Positions 24,226 through 30,989 of a DNA stretch of 31,818 nt are shown here, piece by piece. The DNA comes from a virus. Location: IMG/VR virus record IMGVR_UViG_3300030103_001098, positions 1 through 31,818 of that record. The stretch is one strand, 5' to 3'. A model generated the notes under the pieces. The model saw nothing but the letters and a program-made list of their open reading frames with translations, had not been told where the DNA came from and searched no databases. Made by a program: the position numbers and the translations under genes. Positions within the stretch are counted from its first letter, which is position 1, and every line of letters starts with the position of its first letter.

Positions 24226-24407
24226 AGTATCGGGATGTATCAAACTTCCCAAGCCCATTTAAAGTATTAGAAGGTCGAGACATAGCCTTTTATAAAAGAC
24301 GGAGGGGAACTCCGCAAACTTTAGTCATTATGTCTGGTGAAATATTTGAGCAATTAATGGAGAATCAAAATGGAATCACAAAACAAACAGATCAAGGCTC
24401 ACCTTGA
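24054..24407 (+). CDS. PD-(D/E)XK nuclease, Holliday-junction-resolvase-like
   Basis: 117 aa from GTG 24054, with GAGGA six bases ahead. Glu13 (GTYHEKWFVKWL), Asp43 (EYSGDIKLEL) and Glu56-x-Lys58 (LVGEVKYR) give the catalytic pattern, followed by FKVLEGRDIAFYKRRRGTPQ and a strand TLVIMSGE. This fits small archaeal/phage resolvase-like or VRR-type nucleases that trim branched DNA. It precedes the recombination genes. Its first 172 bases lie within the zinc-protein gene in a different frame. Confidence 0.75.
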   Translation: MVNRNKTKGTYHEKWFVKWLTEIGIKAKRQPLSGSLGGEYSGDIKLELKGKELVGEVKYRDVSNFPSPFKVLEGRDIAFYKRRRGTPQTLVIMSGEIFEQLMENQNGITKQTDQGSP

Positions 24408-24567
24408 GTCTGGGAAACCTATCACTGCATTGCAAGCTCTCAATGAGTTTGGATGTTTAAGATTAGCGGCACGTATTAAAGATCTTAAAGATAGCGGTAT
24501 GATTATTAACAAAGTTATGGTTACAGAAAATAGCAAAAGGTTTGCTGTCTATTGGGAGGTAAACTAA
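24370..24567 (+). CDS. Winged-helix-type DNA-binding protein
   Basis: 65 aa. QIKAHLESGKPITALQALNE, then FGCLRLAARIKDLKDSGMII and a wing KRFAVYWEV match the small phage helix-turn-helix family that I recall as HTH_39. Overlaps the nuclease by 38 bases and the next gene by one (TAATG). Probable regulator or replication/recombination accessory. Confidence 0.75.
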   Translation: MESQNKQIKAHLESGKPITALQALNEFGCLRLAARIKDLKDSGMIINKVMVTENSKRFAVYWEVN

Positions 24568-24716
24568 TGATACAGTTTCAAGTTAGAAATATTGAAATAC
24601 TTTTAGAGTGGCTTAAGACTTGCCCACATGATTTTGCAATCTCATCAATGCAGGGTGGGTTTGTTCATGTAAAGTTTTTTGTTAACGGAGAAGGGAGTGA
24701 TAGTGGCTCAGTTTAA
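24567..24716 (+). CDS. Unknown 49-aa protein
   Basis: MIQFQVRNIEILLEWLKTCP then HDFAISSMQGGFVHVKFFVN, an alpha-beta-like mini-protein. TAATG coupling with the upstream gene and overlap with the start of the next support translation. No family recognised. Confidence 0.65.
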   Translation: MIQFQVRNIEILLEWLKTCPHDFAISSMQGGFVHVKFFVNGEGSDSGSV

Positions 24717-25002
24717 AAGGCTGTCTGGTAATGGCTCGTCTTGGGATGCGCATGTCAAACGAGCTAGTACTTCTCCAAGCTTTGCCGCTGAATATCGTAA
24801 GTCAAGTTGGAGAATAGATACTCATAAAATTATGGCTAACAGAATTAAAAACGGAGAGGGAGTGGGACACTATTGGCTTGAAGGTAAACTCAAGAAAGAG
24901 TTGCTTGAAATGACAAACTTAACAGAAGATGACTTCAAAAAATATCTTGACCCCACTGCACAAACGCAGTACACAAGGCCTTATAATGATGGAGAAAATT
25001 AA
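24703..25002 (+). CDS. Unknown 99-aa protein, GTG start
   Basis: GTG 24703 has AAGGGAG five bases ahead; an in-frame TTG eight codons earlier lacks one. Sequence: AQFKRLSGNGSSWDAHVKRA, SWRIDTHKIMANRIKNGEGV and LTEDDFKKYLDPTAQTQY. No family recognised. The last base overlaps the exonuclease ATG, so it may work with the recombination module. Confidence 0.7.
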   Translation: MAQFKRLSGNGSSWDAHVKRASTSPSFAAEYRKSSWRIDTHKIMANRIKNGEGVGHYWLEGKLKKELLEMTNLTEDDFKKYLDPTAQTQYTRPYNDGEN

Positions 25003-25772
25003 TGGAACGCAAAGGTTTTATAGGTGGTTCAGACTGCGTAAAAATCATGCAAGGCAATTGGCTAGAATTGTGGCAAGTAAAAACTGGCCTGATTGAACCA
25101 GAGGATTTATCGAATAATATTGCTGTTCAGCTTGGTGTTCATACTGAGCAGTTTAATCTGGATTGGTTTGCAAGTCAGCATGATTGTGTCCTTGGTGGGT
25201 TTCAGTCTGCTTATCAACAGGACATTGGTACTGTTAAAGTCAAGGGTACTGTTGATGCAATGAATGGACACAACCCAGTAGAAGCTAAGCACACCAACGC
25301 TTACAACAACATGGATGATGTAATTAAATACTACATGCCACAACTGCAACTGTACTGCTGTTTATCTAATTCTGAGGGCATATGGATGTCGGTAATTTTT
25401 GGAAACAATAAATGGGAGTCAGCATTTGTCTCATATGATAAGGAGTATTTCGATTCAATGTGGGCAGTGGTGTCGGACTTCTGGGGTTACGTGTTACGCA
25501 ACGAAGAACCGATTGGTGTTGACACACCGAACCTCTCGACTAACCATATCCCGATCGACAACATGGTGGTGCGAGATGCAAGCAGGGATAATCAGTTCTG
25601 TTATGCCGCAATTACATACGTCAACTACTACGAAAAGAATAGGGTCTTTGACAACGCAAAGAAAGACCTTAAACAAATGGTCGGTGATAACGAACGAGAA
25701 GTATACAACGACCAGATCTCGGTCAAACGAGACAAACGTGGATCACTTAGAATAACAAGGAGAAATCAATGA
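25002..25772 (+). CDS. YqaJ/lambda-exonuclease-like recombination nuclease
   Basis: 256 aa. The N-terminal IGGSD and WLELWQVKTGLIEPED, Glu49 in QLGVHTEQFNLDW, Asp85 in VKGTVDAMNG, Glu94-x-Lys96 in NPVEAKHTN, and MPQLQLYC with Gln114 and Tyr118 match the YqaJ viral recombinase/alkaline exonuclease fold. It would resect double-strand ends to give 3' tails for the ERF protein encoded four bases inside its end. The pair resembles lambda exo and beta in logic. The C-terminal 60 residues are charged and may form a separate helical tail. Confidence 0.85.
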   Translation: MERKGFIGGSDCVKIMQGNWLELWQVKTGLIEPEDLSNNIAVQLGVHTEQFNLDWFASQHDCVLGGFQSAYQQDIGTVKVKGTVDAMNGHNPVEAKHTNAYNNMDDVIKYYMPQLQLYCCLSNSEGIWMSVIFGNNKWESAFVSYDKEYFDSMWAVVSDFWGYVLRNEEPIGVDTPNLSTNHIPIDNMVVRDASRDNQFCYAAITYVNYYEKNRVFDNAKKDLKQMVGDNEREVYNDQISVKRDKRGSLRITRRNQ

Positions 25773-26200
25773 AAGACCACATAAAATTACTAATCAAAGT
25801 ACGCAATGAAATACAGCCTATCAAAAAGAAAGGCAACAATCCTCACTTCAAGAGTCAGTACGCTACACTTGAGGATGTTATCGAGGCGGTTACTGAGCCA
25901 CTACAAAACAATGGCTTCTTCCTCAGTCACATTTGTGGCAAGGATGAGTTCGGTGCGTATGTATCTACTGAACTATTCCATGAAAGCGGGTTTACTTTGC
26001 AAACCAAAGTTCCTGTTGTCTTGAGCAAACAAGATATGCAGGGCTTGGGCAGTGCTATTACCTACGCTAGACGCTATGGTATACTATCTATTCTCAATCT
26101 TCCTACTGAAGATGATGATGGTAACGATGCTTCCCGAAAGGTGAGCGGCTCTCCAAGTAAGCCGCGAACAGGAGGGAATGTTCAAGAGATTAATTTCTAA
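25769..26200 (+). CDS. erf: ERF-family single-strand annealing protein
   Basis: 143 aa, short for the family. The ERF signature is clear: NPHFKSQYATLEDVIEAVTE, PLQNNGFFLSH, then DMQGLGSAITYARRYGILSI and EDDDGNDA. It anneals complementary single strands for recombination-dependent repair and concatemer formation. The C-terminus ends VQEINF, faintly like SSB-type tips. ATGA overlap with the exonuclease gene. The stop is immediately followed by the structured RNA at 26201. Confidence 0.88.
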   Translation: MKDHIKLLIKVRNEIQPIKKKGNNPHFKSQYATLEDVIEAVTEPLQNNGFFLSHICGKDEFGAYVSTELFHESGFTLQTKVPVVLSKQDMQGLGSAITYARRYGILSILNLPTEDDDGNDASRKVSGSPSKPRTGGNVQEINF

Positions 26201-26267
26201 TTCTTGGGGACACATCCTTAACGACAATTGGACCTGATGGGTGGCAGGTTTCCCCAAGAACCACCCG
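26201..26267 (+). ncRNA. Interleaved RNA structure upstream of SSB-like gene
   Basis: Three complementary elements in 67 bases. Stem 1: TTCTTGGGGA (26201-26210) with TCCCCAAGAA (26251-26260), ten perfect pairs. Stem 2: ACCTG (26232-26236) with CAGGT (26245-26249), plus a G-U pair; its loop holds GGGTGG (26239-26244). Stem 3: that loop sequence is complementary to CCACCC (26261-26266), directly after stem 1. This is pseudoknot topology, or two exclusive states. It ends about 11 bases before AAAAGGAG of the SSB-like gene. T4 gene 32, also an SSB gene, is autoregulated through a leader pseudoknot. Confidence 0.6.
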
Positions 26268-26293
26268 CTTAACTTTGAAAAGGAGCCAGAAGC

Positions 26294-26662
26294 ATGGCAG
26301 ATTATGATAACACAAACACAGGCGCAGCTTTCACACCATTTCCAACACAAAGACTTATCTTGCAGGGTAAGATCAACAGTGATGGTACTGACATGAAAGT
26401 TACTTGTGTTATGGATGAGACAAAAGATGGCAGTCAGATAGTTGAGATATATCAGAAAGTTGGTGTCTTATTTCAGAATGAAGGTATGAAAGAAGGAGCA
26501 CCAGATTATACTGGACCACTTTTTGACAACAAAAGACTTGCAGCTTGGAAGAAAATGAAGGACGATAAACCGTATATGTCTTTTTCGGTATCGGACAAGT
26601 TGGATAAGGGTCAATACTCAGAAGGTAAGTCATCAATAGGAAATGATGATATACCATTTTAA
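26294..26662 (+). CDS. SSB-like protein with DDIPF tail
   Basis: 122 aa. A beta-rich core (RLILQGKINSDGTDMKVTCV, then AAWKKMKDDKPYMSFSVSDK, resembling DUF736-type proteins) is followed by a flexible linker and the C-terminus GNDDIPF, the exact kind of tip with which bacterial SSB recruits partner enzymes. It sits right after the ERF gene, where phages often keep an SSB. I infer single-strand DNA binding and recruitment of host repair or replication proteins; the OB-fold is not proven. AAAAGGAG precedes the ATG at nine bases. Confidence 0.65.
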   Translation: MADYDNTNTGAAFTPFPTQRLILQGKINSDGTDMKVTCVMDETKDGSQIVEIYQKVGVLFQNEGMKEGAPDYTGPLFDNKRLAAWKKMKDDKPYMSFSVSDKLDKGQYSEGKSSIGNDDIPF

Positions 26663-26717
26663 TAGCGGTCACGCTTAGTAGGTTTTTCTTCTCCGTTCCC
26701 TACTAGTTGACACAACT

Positions 26718-26746
26718 GGCCTCCCTTTAATCGGGGAGGTCTTTTT
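26718..26746 (+). terminator. Strong intrinsic terminator after SSB-like gene
   Basis: GGCCTCCC and GGGAGGTC form an eight-pair stem (one G-U) with an eight-base loop, followed by TTTTT. Upstream, TAGTAGG (26676-26682) and CCTACTA (26699-26705) form a second hairpin. The recombination operon would end here. Genes at 26760-28130 then need read-through or a promoter I cannot see. Confidence 0.85.
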
Positions 26747-26759
26747 ATCAGGAGGTATT

Positions 26760-27101
26760 ATGAAACTATATAAATCAAAAAGCAAAGGACAGTGGGTAGG
26801 AACTCAAAGGGATGCCCAGAAAAACTTTCCCCGTGATTGGAAAGAGACGGACGTTCCGACTAGCAAAGCTGAATTGATAGCTTTTCTGAACAGGCATCAG
26901 GTAGGTGCTATGCAGATTGAAAAACGTACAGATGTTTACACTCATCCATATGGGAAACCCATAGCACCTGACCCAGAACAGCTAAATCCAGAAGCAAGCT
27001 CTTGGGTCTGGTGGGCATACGAAACTCTTAGAAGAGGTGACAAAAAAGAAGCAGAGGCAATGCTACTCAGAGGATTAGAAAAACAAAAAAAGGAAAGATA
27101 A
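26760..27101 (+). CDS. Unknown 113-aa protein
   Basis: KLYKSKSKGQWVGTQRDAQK start, PTSKAELIAFLNRHQVGAMQ in the middle, and a helical end (SSWVWWAYETLRRGDKKEAE). No name, but I recall similar proteins in marine phage genomes. AGGAGG five bases before the ATG is a strong binding site, right after the terminator. One-base overlap with the next gene. Confidence 0.75.
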   Translation: MKLYKSKSKGQWVGTQRDAQKNFPRDWKETDVPTSKAELIAFLNRHQVGAMQIEKRTDVYTHPYGKPIAPDPEQLNPEASSWVWWAYETLRRGDKKEAEAMLLRGLEKQKKER

Positions 27102-27352
27102 TGGAAACATATGCACAAATGAAAGTACGCCATGAGCGAGAAGTAAAAGAGCTAGTTCTAAAGTTTAGCGGAAAACACACAATAGCAGAAGCAGCAAGAA
27201 AAATTGGTATGGACAAAGACAAGCTGAGACGTTTTGCACATTATCACGGAGTATCATTTAAGAAAAAATATGGAGATGATATAACAAAATGTGATACAGT
27301 ATATAAAAAAAGATCAGTTACACTCTCAGCAGCGCCTTGGGAAATACAATGA
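27101..27352 (+). CDS. Helix-turn-helix-like small protein
   Basis: 83 aa. KHTIAEAARKIGMDKDKLRR followed by FAHYHGVSFKKKYGD looks like a resolvase/transposase-type helix-turn-helix (TIAEAARKIG). DNA binding is plausible. The N-terminal helix METYAQMKVRHEREVKELVL is charged. Overlaps its neighbours at both ends. Confidence 0.65.
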   Translation: METYAQMKVRHEREVKELVLKFSGKHTIAEAARKIGMDKDKLRRFAHYHGVSFKKKYGDDITKCDTVYKKRSVTLSAAPWEIQ

Positions 27353-27594
27353 TTAATTTATTTTGGACATTTCTTGTTATTCACTACTGGGTTGAAGGTG
27401 AAAGATTATCAACTAGCATCCTCTTCCCGAGCGAAGAACAATGTTACTCTGCCATGAACAGGGGAATACTAGATGATGTATACTTTGAATTGCTTAACAC
27501 CTACGGCAAAAAAATAATGATGACTTGCCAGCGGACTCCGCTCATATCAAAGCAGTTAGTTAAGCCAATGCCAAGACCAACAGATGCCGATTAA
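27349..27594 (+). CDS. Small exported or membrane-anchored protein
   Basis: 81 aa from ATG 27349 (ATGA overlap with the previous stop). A hydrophobic N-terminus (MINLFWTFLVIHYW) is followed by LFPSEEQCYSAMN and a later Cys (MMTCQRTP). The layout of short hydrophobic start, EQC and second Cys recurs in the protein at 29894-30100. A periplasmic disulfide-bonded protein is likely; function unknown. A start at 27337 is possible but less well supported. Confidence 0.65.
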   Translation: MINLFWTFLVIHYWVEGERLSTSILFPSEEQCYSAMNRGILDDVYFELLNTYGKKIMMTCQRTPLISKQLVKPMPRPTDAD

Positions 27595-27934
27595 AGACCC
27601 AGTAAAAAGAAAAGAATATGCAAAAGAGTACGGACGCAAATGGTATCGACGCAATAGAGAAAAAGTTATTGCAGCAAATAAAAAAAATAAAAGAAAAAGA
27701 CACAACGCTTGGTTGGAATTTAAAGCTTCACTCAGCTGTCAACATTGTGGTATACAGCATCCTGCTTTGATTGATTTCCACCATATAGGTGACTCAAAAA
27801 AAGAAGCAGAAGTAAGCACATTTGTAAATCAAGGGCAATACTCAAGGGCATATAAAGAAGCGGGGAAATGTATTCCACTTTGCCCCAACTGTCATAGAAT
27901 ATTACATTGGAATGAAAGACATGGATCTACCTGA
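27584..27934 (+). CDS. HNH endonuclease
   Basis: 116 aa. CQHCG (zinc pair), ALIDFHHIGD (catalytic histidine region) and CIPLCPNCHRILHWNERH (second pair and HNH end) give the zinc-HNH fold. The N-terminus is a very basic helix (RKEYAKEYGRKWYRRNREKV) typical of phage HNH proteins. It could be a homing enzyme or a packaging-linked nicking enzyme; it is far from terminase, so homing or recombination is as likely. Overlaps the upstream gene by 11 bases. Confidence 0.88.
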   Translation: MPIKDPVKRKEYAKEYGRKWYRRNREKVIAANKKNKRKRHNAWLEFKASLSCQHCGIQHPALIDFHHIGDSKKEAEVSTFVNQGQYSRAYKEAGKCIPLCPNCHRILHWNERHGST

Positions 27935-28130
27935 GTACTTTAACACTGCAAATAAAATTATTGAAAGAGCACATAGAGGCTTACCACATGACCGGTGGAT
28001 GATTGGCAATAAAGAAATGGAACACTTTCTCAAGGCTTACATGAGCTTGTTAGATGTATGCCACACAATGAATAAAGACATAATACAACGTGGCACAGAC
28101 TCGATGAGTACAGATCCAAATAATACTTAG
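27912..28130 (+). CDS. Unknown 72-aa protein
   Basis: MKDMDLPEYFNTANKIIERA, then GLPHDRWMIGNKEMEHFLKA and YMSLLDVCHTMNKD. Helical; no family recognised. A second ATG at 27921 could be the start. It is the last rightward gene, and its end overlaps the convergent endolysin gene by four bases. Confidence 0.65.
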   Translation: MKDMDLPEYFNTANKIIERAHRGLPHDRWMIGNKEMEHFLKAYMSLLDVCHTMNKDIIQRGTDSMSTDPNNT

Positions 28131-28600
28131 ATGATTAGCTCAAAATGTGGTCCATCAATAAATGGCCTTCGTCCTTGTGATCTTCTCAGATCAACGTATG
28201 TATTCATTGCTTCTTCCATTGACCCACTCCATTTAGATATGTCCATTGGGTATGGATCAGATGGTGTTGCCCATGCAGCCCCCCAACATACGCCGATGTC
28301 AAACTTACGTGCAGCTTCTGCCATTGCGTCAGCAATATCATCATATAGATTGAGTTCCCAACTGGCTCTTGACCCGACGTAAGCCATAAGGTCAACGGCT
28401 ATTCCATCAAGATGTTTACTTTTCATTGTCTGGCTTGCACCAGACTCAACTAATTTACGTTGCTCTGCTTCAGTTCGCTTGCCGCAAATTACTCCAAAAT
28501 CAATTTTAGTTATTTTGATTGCTTCTCGAACAACATACTGCATACGAGGATCAACAGTATTTAGCCTGTTATTACTTCTTTTAGATAGTTGAAATGTCAT
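28127..28600 (-). CDS. Endolysin, M15 peptidase
   Basis: 157 aa. SKHLDGIAVDLMAY carries zinc ligands His63 and Asp70, and GPHFELII near the end carries His152: the SxHxxGxAxD and HFE pattern of M15 L-alanyl-D-glutamate peptidases such as the T5 endolysin. No signal peptide, so release depends on the holin candidates upstream. Last gene of the leftward lysis cassette. Confidence 0.9.
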   Translation of the reverse strand: MTFQLSKRSNNRLNTVDPRMQYVVREAIKITKIDFGVICGKRTEAEQRKLVESGASQTMKSKHLDGIAVDLMAYVGSRASWELNLYDDIADAMAEAARKFDIGVCWGAAWATPSDPYPMDISKWSGSMEEAMNTYVDLRRSQGRRPFIDGPHFELII

Positions 28601-28611
28601 TTAACTTTACC

Positions 28612-29100
28612 TTAATCGCAAGAATAATTTTCATCAGTTACACAAACCAAAGTATTTGATGAGCTAGTAGAAGTGTTTGTTACAATTGTTGCTTCTGCAA
28701 TTGAGTTCATTGTAGAGTTTGTTGAAATTGCAACATCTTTATTATTATTACTGCTATTCATAGAAATCTCTTTACTGTCCTCAGATTGCAACACTGATAC
28801 AGCACCATTAACAGCAACACTCAAGCCCTGAGTTATCGATGGGACAAGCACTCCTGCCCACTGTAAAGCAGTTCCAGAACCAGTATTGGGTGCAGAATGA
28901 TTTGCTTGGTTAGTGTTCTGCATCATCATAGCAGCCGCTACAGCGCCTGTTTCTCCTTGTGAGGCTATCTCCGCGATTGCATTTAACCTAGCCCTCTCGC
29001 GCTCTATAACAGCTCTCTGATAGTGTTCATTCATTGCAACATCATTCTTAGTAGAGCAAGAAGCTAAGAGAAGTGTTGACATTAAAATAATTTTTTTCAT
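28612..29100 (-). CDS. Lipoprotein, possible outer spanin
   Basis: 162 aa. MKKIILMSTLLLASCSTKND has a signal peptide and lipobox LASC with Cys15. The mature part is Ser/Asn/Thr-rich with short helical parts (ERERARLNAIAEIASQ) and four later-part features: a polar low-complexity middle and Cys residues in the last 12 positions (VCVTDENYSC). Its place between holin and endolysin suggests a role in outer membrane disruption, but it is longer than usual Rz1 proteins. It overlaps the holin stop by one base. Confidence 0.75.
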   Translation of the reverse strand: MKKIILMSTLLLASCSTKNDVAMNEHYQRAVIERERARLNAIAEIASQGETGAVAAAMMMQNTNQANHSAPNTGSGTALQWAGVLVPSITQGLSVAVNGAVSVLQSEDSKEISMNSSNNNKDVAISTNSTMNSIAEATIVTNTSTSSSNTLVCVTDENYSCD

Positions 29101-29558
29101 TACGGTTTACCCTTCATGTATTTTGAGACTGCTCTGCCGCCAAACCAAAAGCTAATGATAGCCGCAAACAGGCCAGAAGTTGCATCGTCCCAAATTAAAT
29201 TTATAGACCCTGCCAGATCGTTCCCCTCCTTCATCAAAGACATTAAAGCTGTGACTTTGACGGCAATGAAAAGGCCAAAAAAAACATAAGTGATAACAGG
29301 CCTGACAGACCCCCTAAGTGCGTTAATAAAACCTCCTGCATCCATACTGGCATGTTGATATAATCCTTTTGTTTCTTCGATACCTGCTTGCATGTCGGTT
29401 AAACGCAAAGTCATTTCGTTACGCTTTTCCATAAGCTCAAATTCAAGTTTCATTTGTTGAAGTTTATGTTTCTGGTCTTGCCCTGCTTTAAAATAATTTA
29501 AAACTTCTGGCAGAAATGAAGTCCCAAAACCAAGCAAGCTACCTAAAAGAGTTATCAT
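29100..29558 (-). CDS. Holin, GTA 3TM type
   Basis: 152 aa. A short hydrophobic N-terminus (LLGSLLGFGTSFLPEVL) precedes a charged coiled-coil segment (QKHKLQQMKLEFELMEKRNE), then two hydrophobic helices (VRPVITYVFFGLFIAVKVTA and WDDATSGLFAAIISFWFGG). This matches the 3TM holin family first described from gene transfer agents. It would permeabilise the inner membrane for the endolysin. A close alphaproteobacterial link is known for this family. Confidence 0.8.
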   Translation of the reverse strand: MITLLGSLLGFGTSFLPEVLNYFKAGQDQKHKLQQMKLEFELMEKRNEMTLRLTDMQAGIEETKGLYQHASMDAGGFINALRGSVRPVITYVFFGLFIAVKVTALMSLMKEGNDLAGSINLIWDDATSGLFAAIISFWFGGRAVSKYMKGKP

Positions 29559-29816
29559 CTACTTGCCCTCGTAACTTTGCTCATGAGTAACAGCAGCCTT
29601 TGATACTGTAGTCTTAGAAGATTGGCTTTCTTTACCCATCCAAATACCAAAGCAACCAGTTAAAGCACCCATGCAAACACTGACTAAACCACTCTGAGAA
29701 ATTGAAGGGTCAGGCAAAGACATAAACCAATGCACTGCTTGATATGTTAGTATAGTGACTGCAAGCATCATTAGCCTTGGTATTATTTTCCAATCATCAA
29801 TTACTGTGTGAGCCAT
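29559..29816 (-). CDS. Small two-TM membrane protein, holin or antiholin candidate
   Basis: 85 aa. Two hydrophobic helices (IPRLMMLAVTILTYQAVHWF and SGLVSVCMGALTGCFGIWMG) flank a short loop with SLPDPSISQ, followed by a polar tail. It begins the lysis cassette after a likely promoter and lies directly before the 3TM holin. Shine-Dalgarno AAAAGGA. It could be a second holin or a regulator of the first. Confidence 0.75.
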   Translation of the reverse strand: MAHTVIDDWKIIPRLMMLAVTILTYQAVHWFMSLPDPSISQSGLVSVCMGALTGCFGIWMGKESQSSKTTVSKAAVTHEQSYEGK

Positions 29817-29851
29817 TGACTATCCTTTTAGCTATATTTTTATACGTTGTT

Positions 29852-29879
29852 ATTATAACGATTTTACCATTATCGTCCA
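29852..29879 (-). promoter_or_regulatory. Promoter candidate for the lysis cassette
   Basis: On the minus strand TGGACG (29879-29874, four of six) is followed after 16 bases by a perfect TATAAT (29857-29852). The -10 overlaps the 11-base palindrome GTTAT-A-ATAAC, a possible operator. Transcription would begin about 30 bases before the 85-aa gene. Confidence 0.5.
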
Positions 29880-29893
29880 GAACGATGTATTTA

Positions 29894-30100
29894 CTATTTC
29901 TTTCGATCAACCTCAAAGCAATGCACTGCCGTATTATTTTTTACAACCATCACTTTCGCCTTACTTTTTTCTATTTCGCACTGCTCTTGTGAACCGTAAA
30001 CCCCAACTTGATAATATTCAAACTGACCTGTCGCAGAAACAAAATGCATCCAGACAAGAAACCACATCACCAACGGCCTTGCTGTCGGCCTATAAGCCAA
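29894..30100 (-). CDS. Small exported protein, EQC type
   Basis: 68 aa. Hydrophobic N-terminus (LVMWFLVWMHFVSATGQF), then YYQVGVYGSQEQCEIEKSKA and a second Cys (NTAVHCFEVDR). The spacing of hydrophobic segment, EQC and later Cys resembles the gene at 27349. Probably anchored or secreted to the periplasm, with a disulfide. Its first 34 bases overlap the previous gene. Function unknown. Confidence 0.65.
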   Translation of the reverse strand: MAYRPTARPLVMWFLVWMHFVSATGQFEYYQVGVYGSQEQCEIEKSKAKVMVVKNNTAVHCFEVDRKK

Positions 30101-30543
30101 AACATAAAACCAAGTGCAGCCGCACCGCCAAGAAATAATAAGAAACCTATAGTAAAATTAATCATAGCATCTATGCGCTCTTGCTTTTTATATAACTCCT
30201 CCTTGCGTTGCTTGCGCATACGAGCCTCAATCTGCAAAACTTCTTCCCAAGCACTAGGCCCATAGTTCCAAGAAATGTGATCTTTGATCTCTGCTCTCAT
30301 CTGTTCCATTTTCTTTTTGTTTGCAAATATTTCTATTGCTGTTTCTTCATCCGATCCTTTGAAAGTTCTTTGCCAAAACGGAGGATTCTTTTGTCTTTCC
30401 TCAAGGTTTGTAAAATCAGAAAAAGCTTTGCCCCAAGTGGAAAGCTGAGAAGTCATATCTTGTATGTCTTTCCCCGCCCCGATTGCTCCCTTGAGCGCCT
30501 TAAACGCCCCTGTGGCCATCATAACACAACTTACTGGGTCCAT
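30067..30543 (-). CDS. Membrane-anchored helical protein, lysis region
   Basis: 158 aa. N-terminal Ala/Gly-rich segment (ATGAFKALKGAIGAGKDIQD), a long charged helix (WEEVLQIEARMRKQRKEELY), then one strong membrane helix near the end (FTIGFLLFLGGAAALGFMFW). Unknown family; I recall relatives in marine phage lysis regions. The one-base overlap with the upstream gene and position suggest a lysis or envelope role. Confidence 0.7.
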   Translation of the reverse strand: MDPVSCVMMATGAFKALKGAIGAGKDIQDMTSQLSTWGKAFSDFTNLEERQKNPPFWQRTFKGSDEETAIEIFANKKKMEQMRAEIKDHISWNYGPSAWEEVLQIEARMRKQRKEELYKKQERIDAMINFTIGFLLFLGGAAALGFMFWLIGRQQGRW

Positions 30544-30773
30544 TAGTCAGCCGCCATTTTCTCCAATGTTTCACGGATAGCTTTAATATTCTCATCAATT
30601 CGAGCAGACATTAGAGCTTGAGCTTGGGCTGTGTTTTCTAACTTATCGATACTAATTTCATGTCGTGCAATATTACGAGCATTCTCGTCAACGTCGCTCC
30701 CAAGGGTACTTACATACCAAACAACCCCACCTACTTGAAGTGTAATTGCAATTATAAGAGCGACCTTTTCCAT
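30543..30773 (-). CDS. Inner-membrane coiled-coil protein, spanin-like
   Basis: 76 aa. N-terminal membrane helix (VALIIAITLQVGGVVWYVST) and a periplasmic coiled coil (NARNIARHEISIDKLENTAQ, then RIDENIKAIRETLEKM). This is the layout of an inner-membrane spanin, and the lipoprotein at 28612 could be its partner, though the genes are not adjacent. The call is from architecture only. Confidence 0.6.
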   Translation of the reverse strand: MEKVALIIAITLQVGGVVWYVSTLGSDVDENARNIARHEISIDKLENTAQAQALMSARIDENIKAIRETLEKMAAD

Positions 30774-30971
30774 TTAGTCAATCAATTCATTTTTTAATCT
30801 TTGCACAAAAGCCTCACGACCTACTTGCAGTTGCGTTAAATTAAACTGAGTGCTGGCTATCTTTTGATCCAAAGATCCAATATGATTTAGACAGCCCTTT
30901 GCTTCATCGTTAAGTTGATCTTCTGTATATTCTATATCGTCGATCGTAATGACCTTTTTATCTTCAGTCAT
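30774..30971 (-). CDS. Small conserved phage protein (DUF6447-like)
   Basis: 65 aa. KVITIDDIEYTEDQLNDEAK then NHIGSLDQKIASTQFNLTQL matches a family common beside tail fibre genes in cyanophage and pelagiphage genomes (DUF6447 by memory). Role unknown; it is soluble and helical. Zero-base gap to the next gene. Shine-Dalgarno AAAGGAGA. Confidence 0.75.
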   Translation of the reverse strand: MTEDKKVITIDDIEYTEDQLNDEAKGCLNHIGSLDQKIASTQFNLTQLQVGREAFVQRLKNELID

Positions 30972-30989
30972 GTTGATCTCCTTTCTAAG

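Noticed and set aside
26707-26712. TTGACA as a promoter for the genes after 26760
   Set aside because: No -10-like box at 16-18 bases, and the following sequence is the terminator stem.
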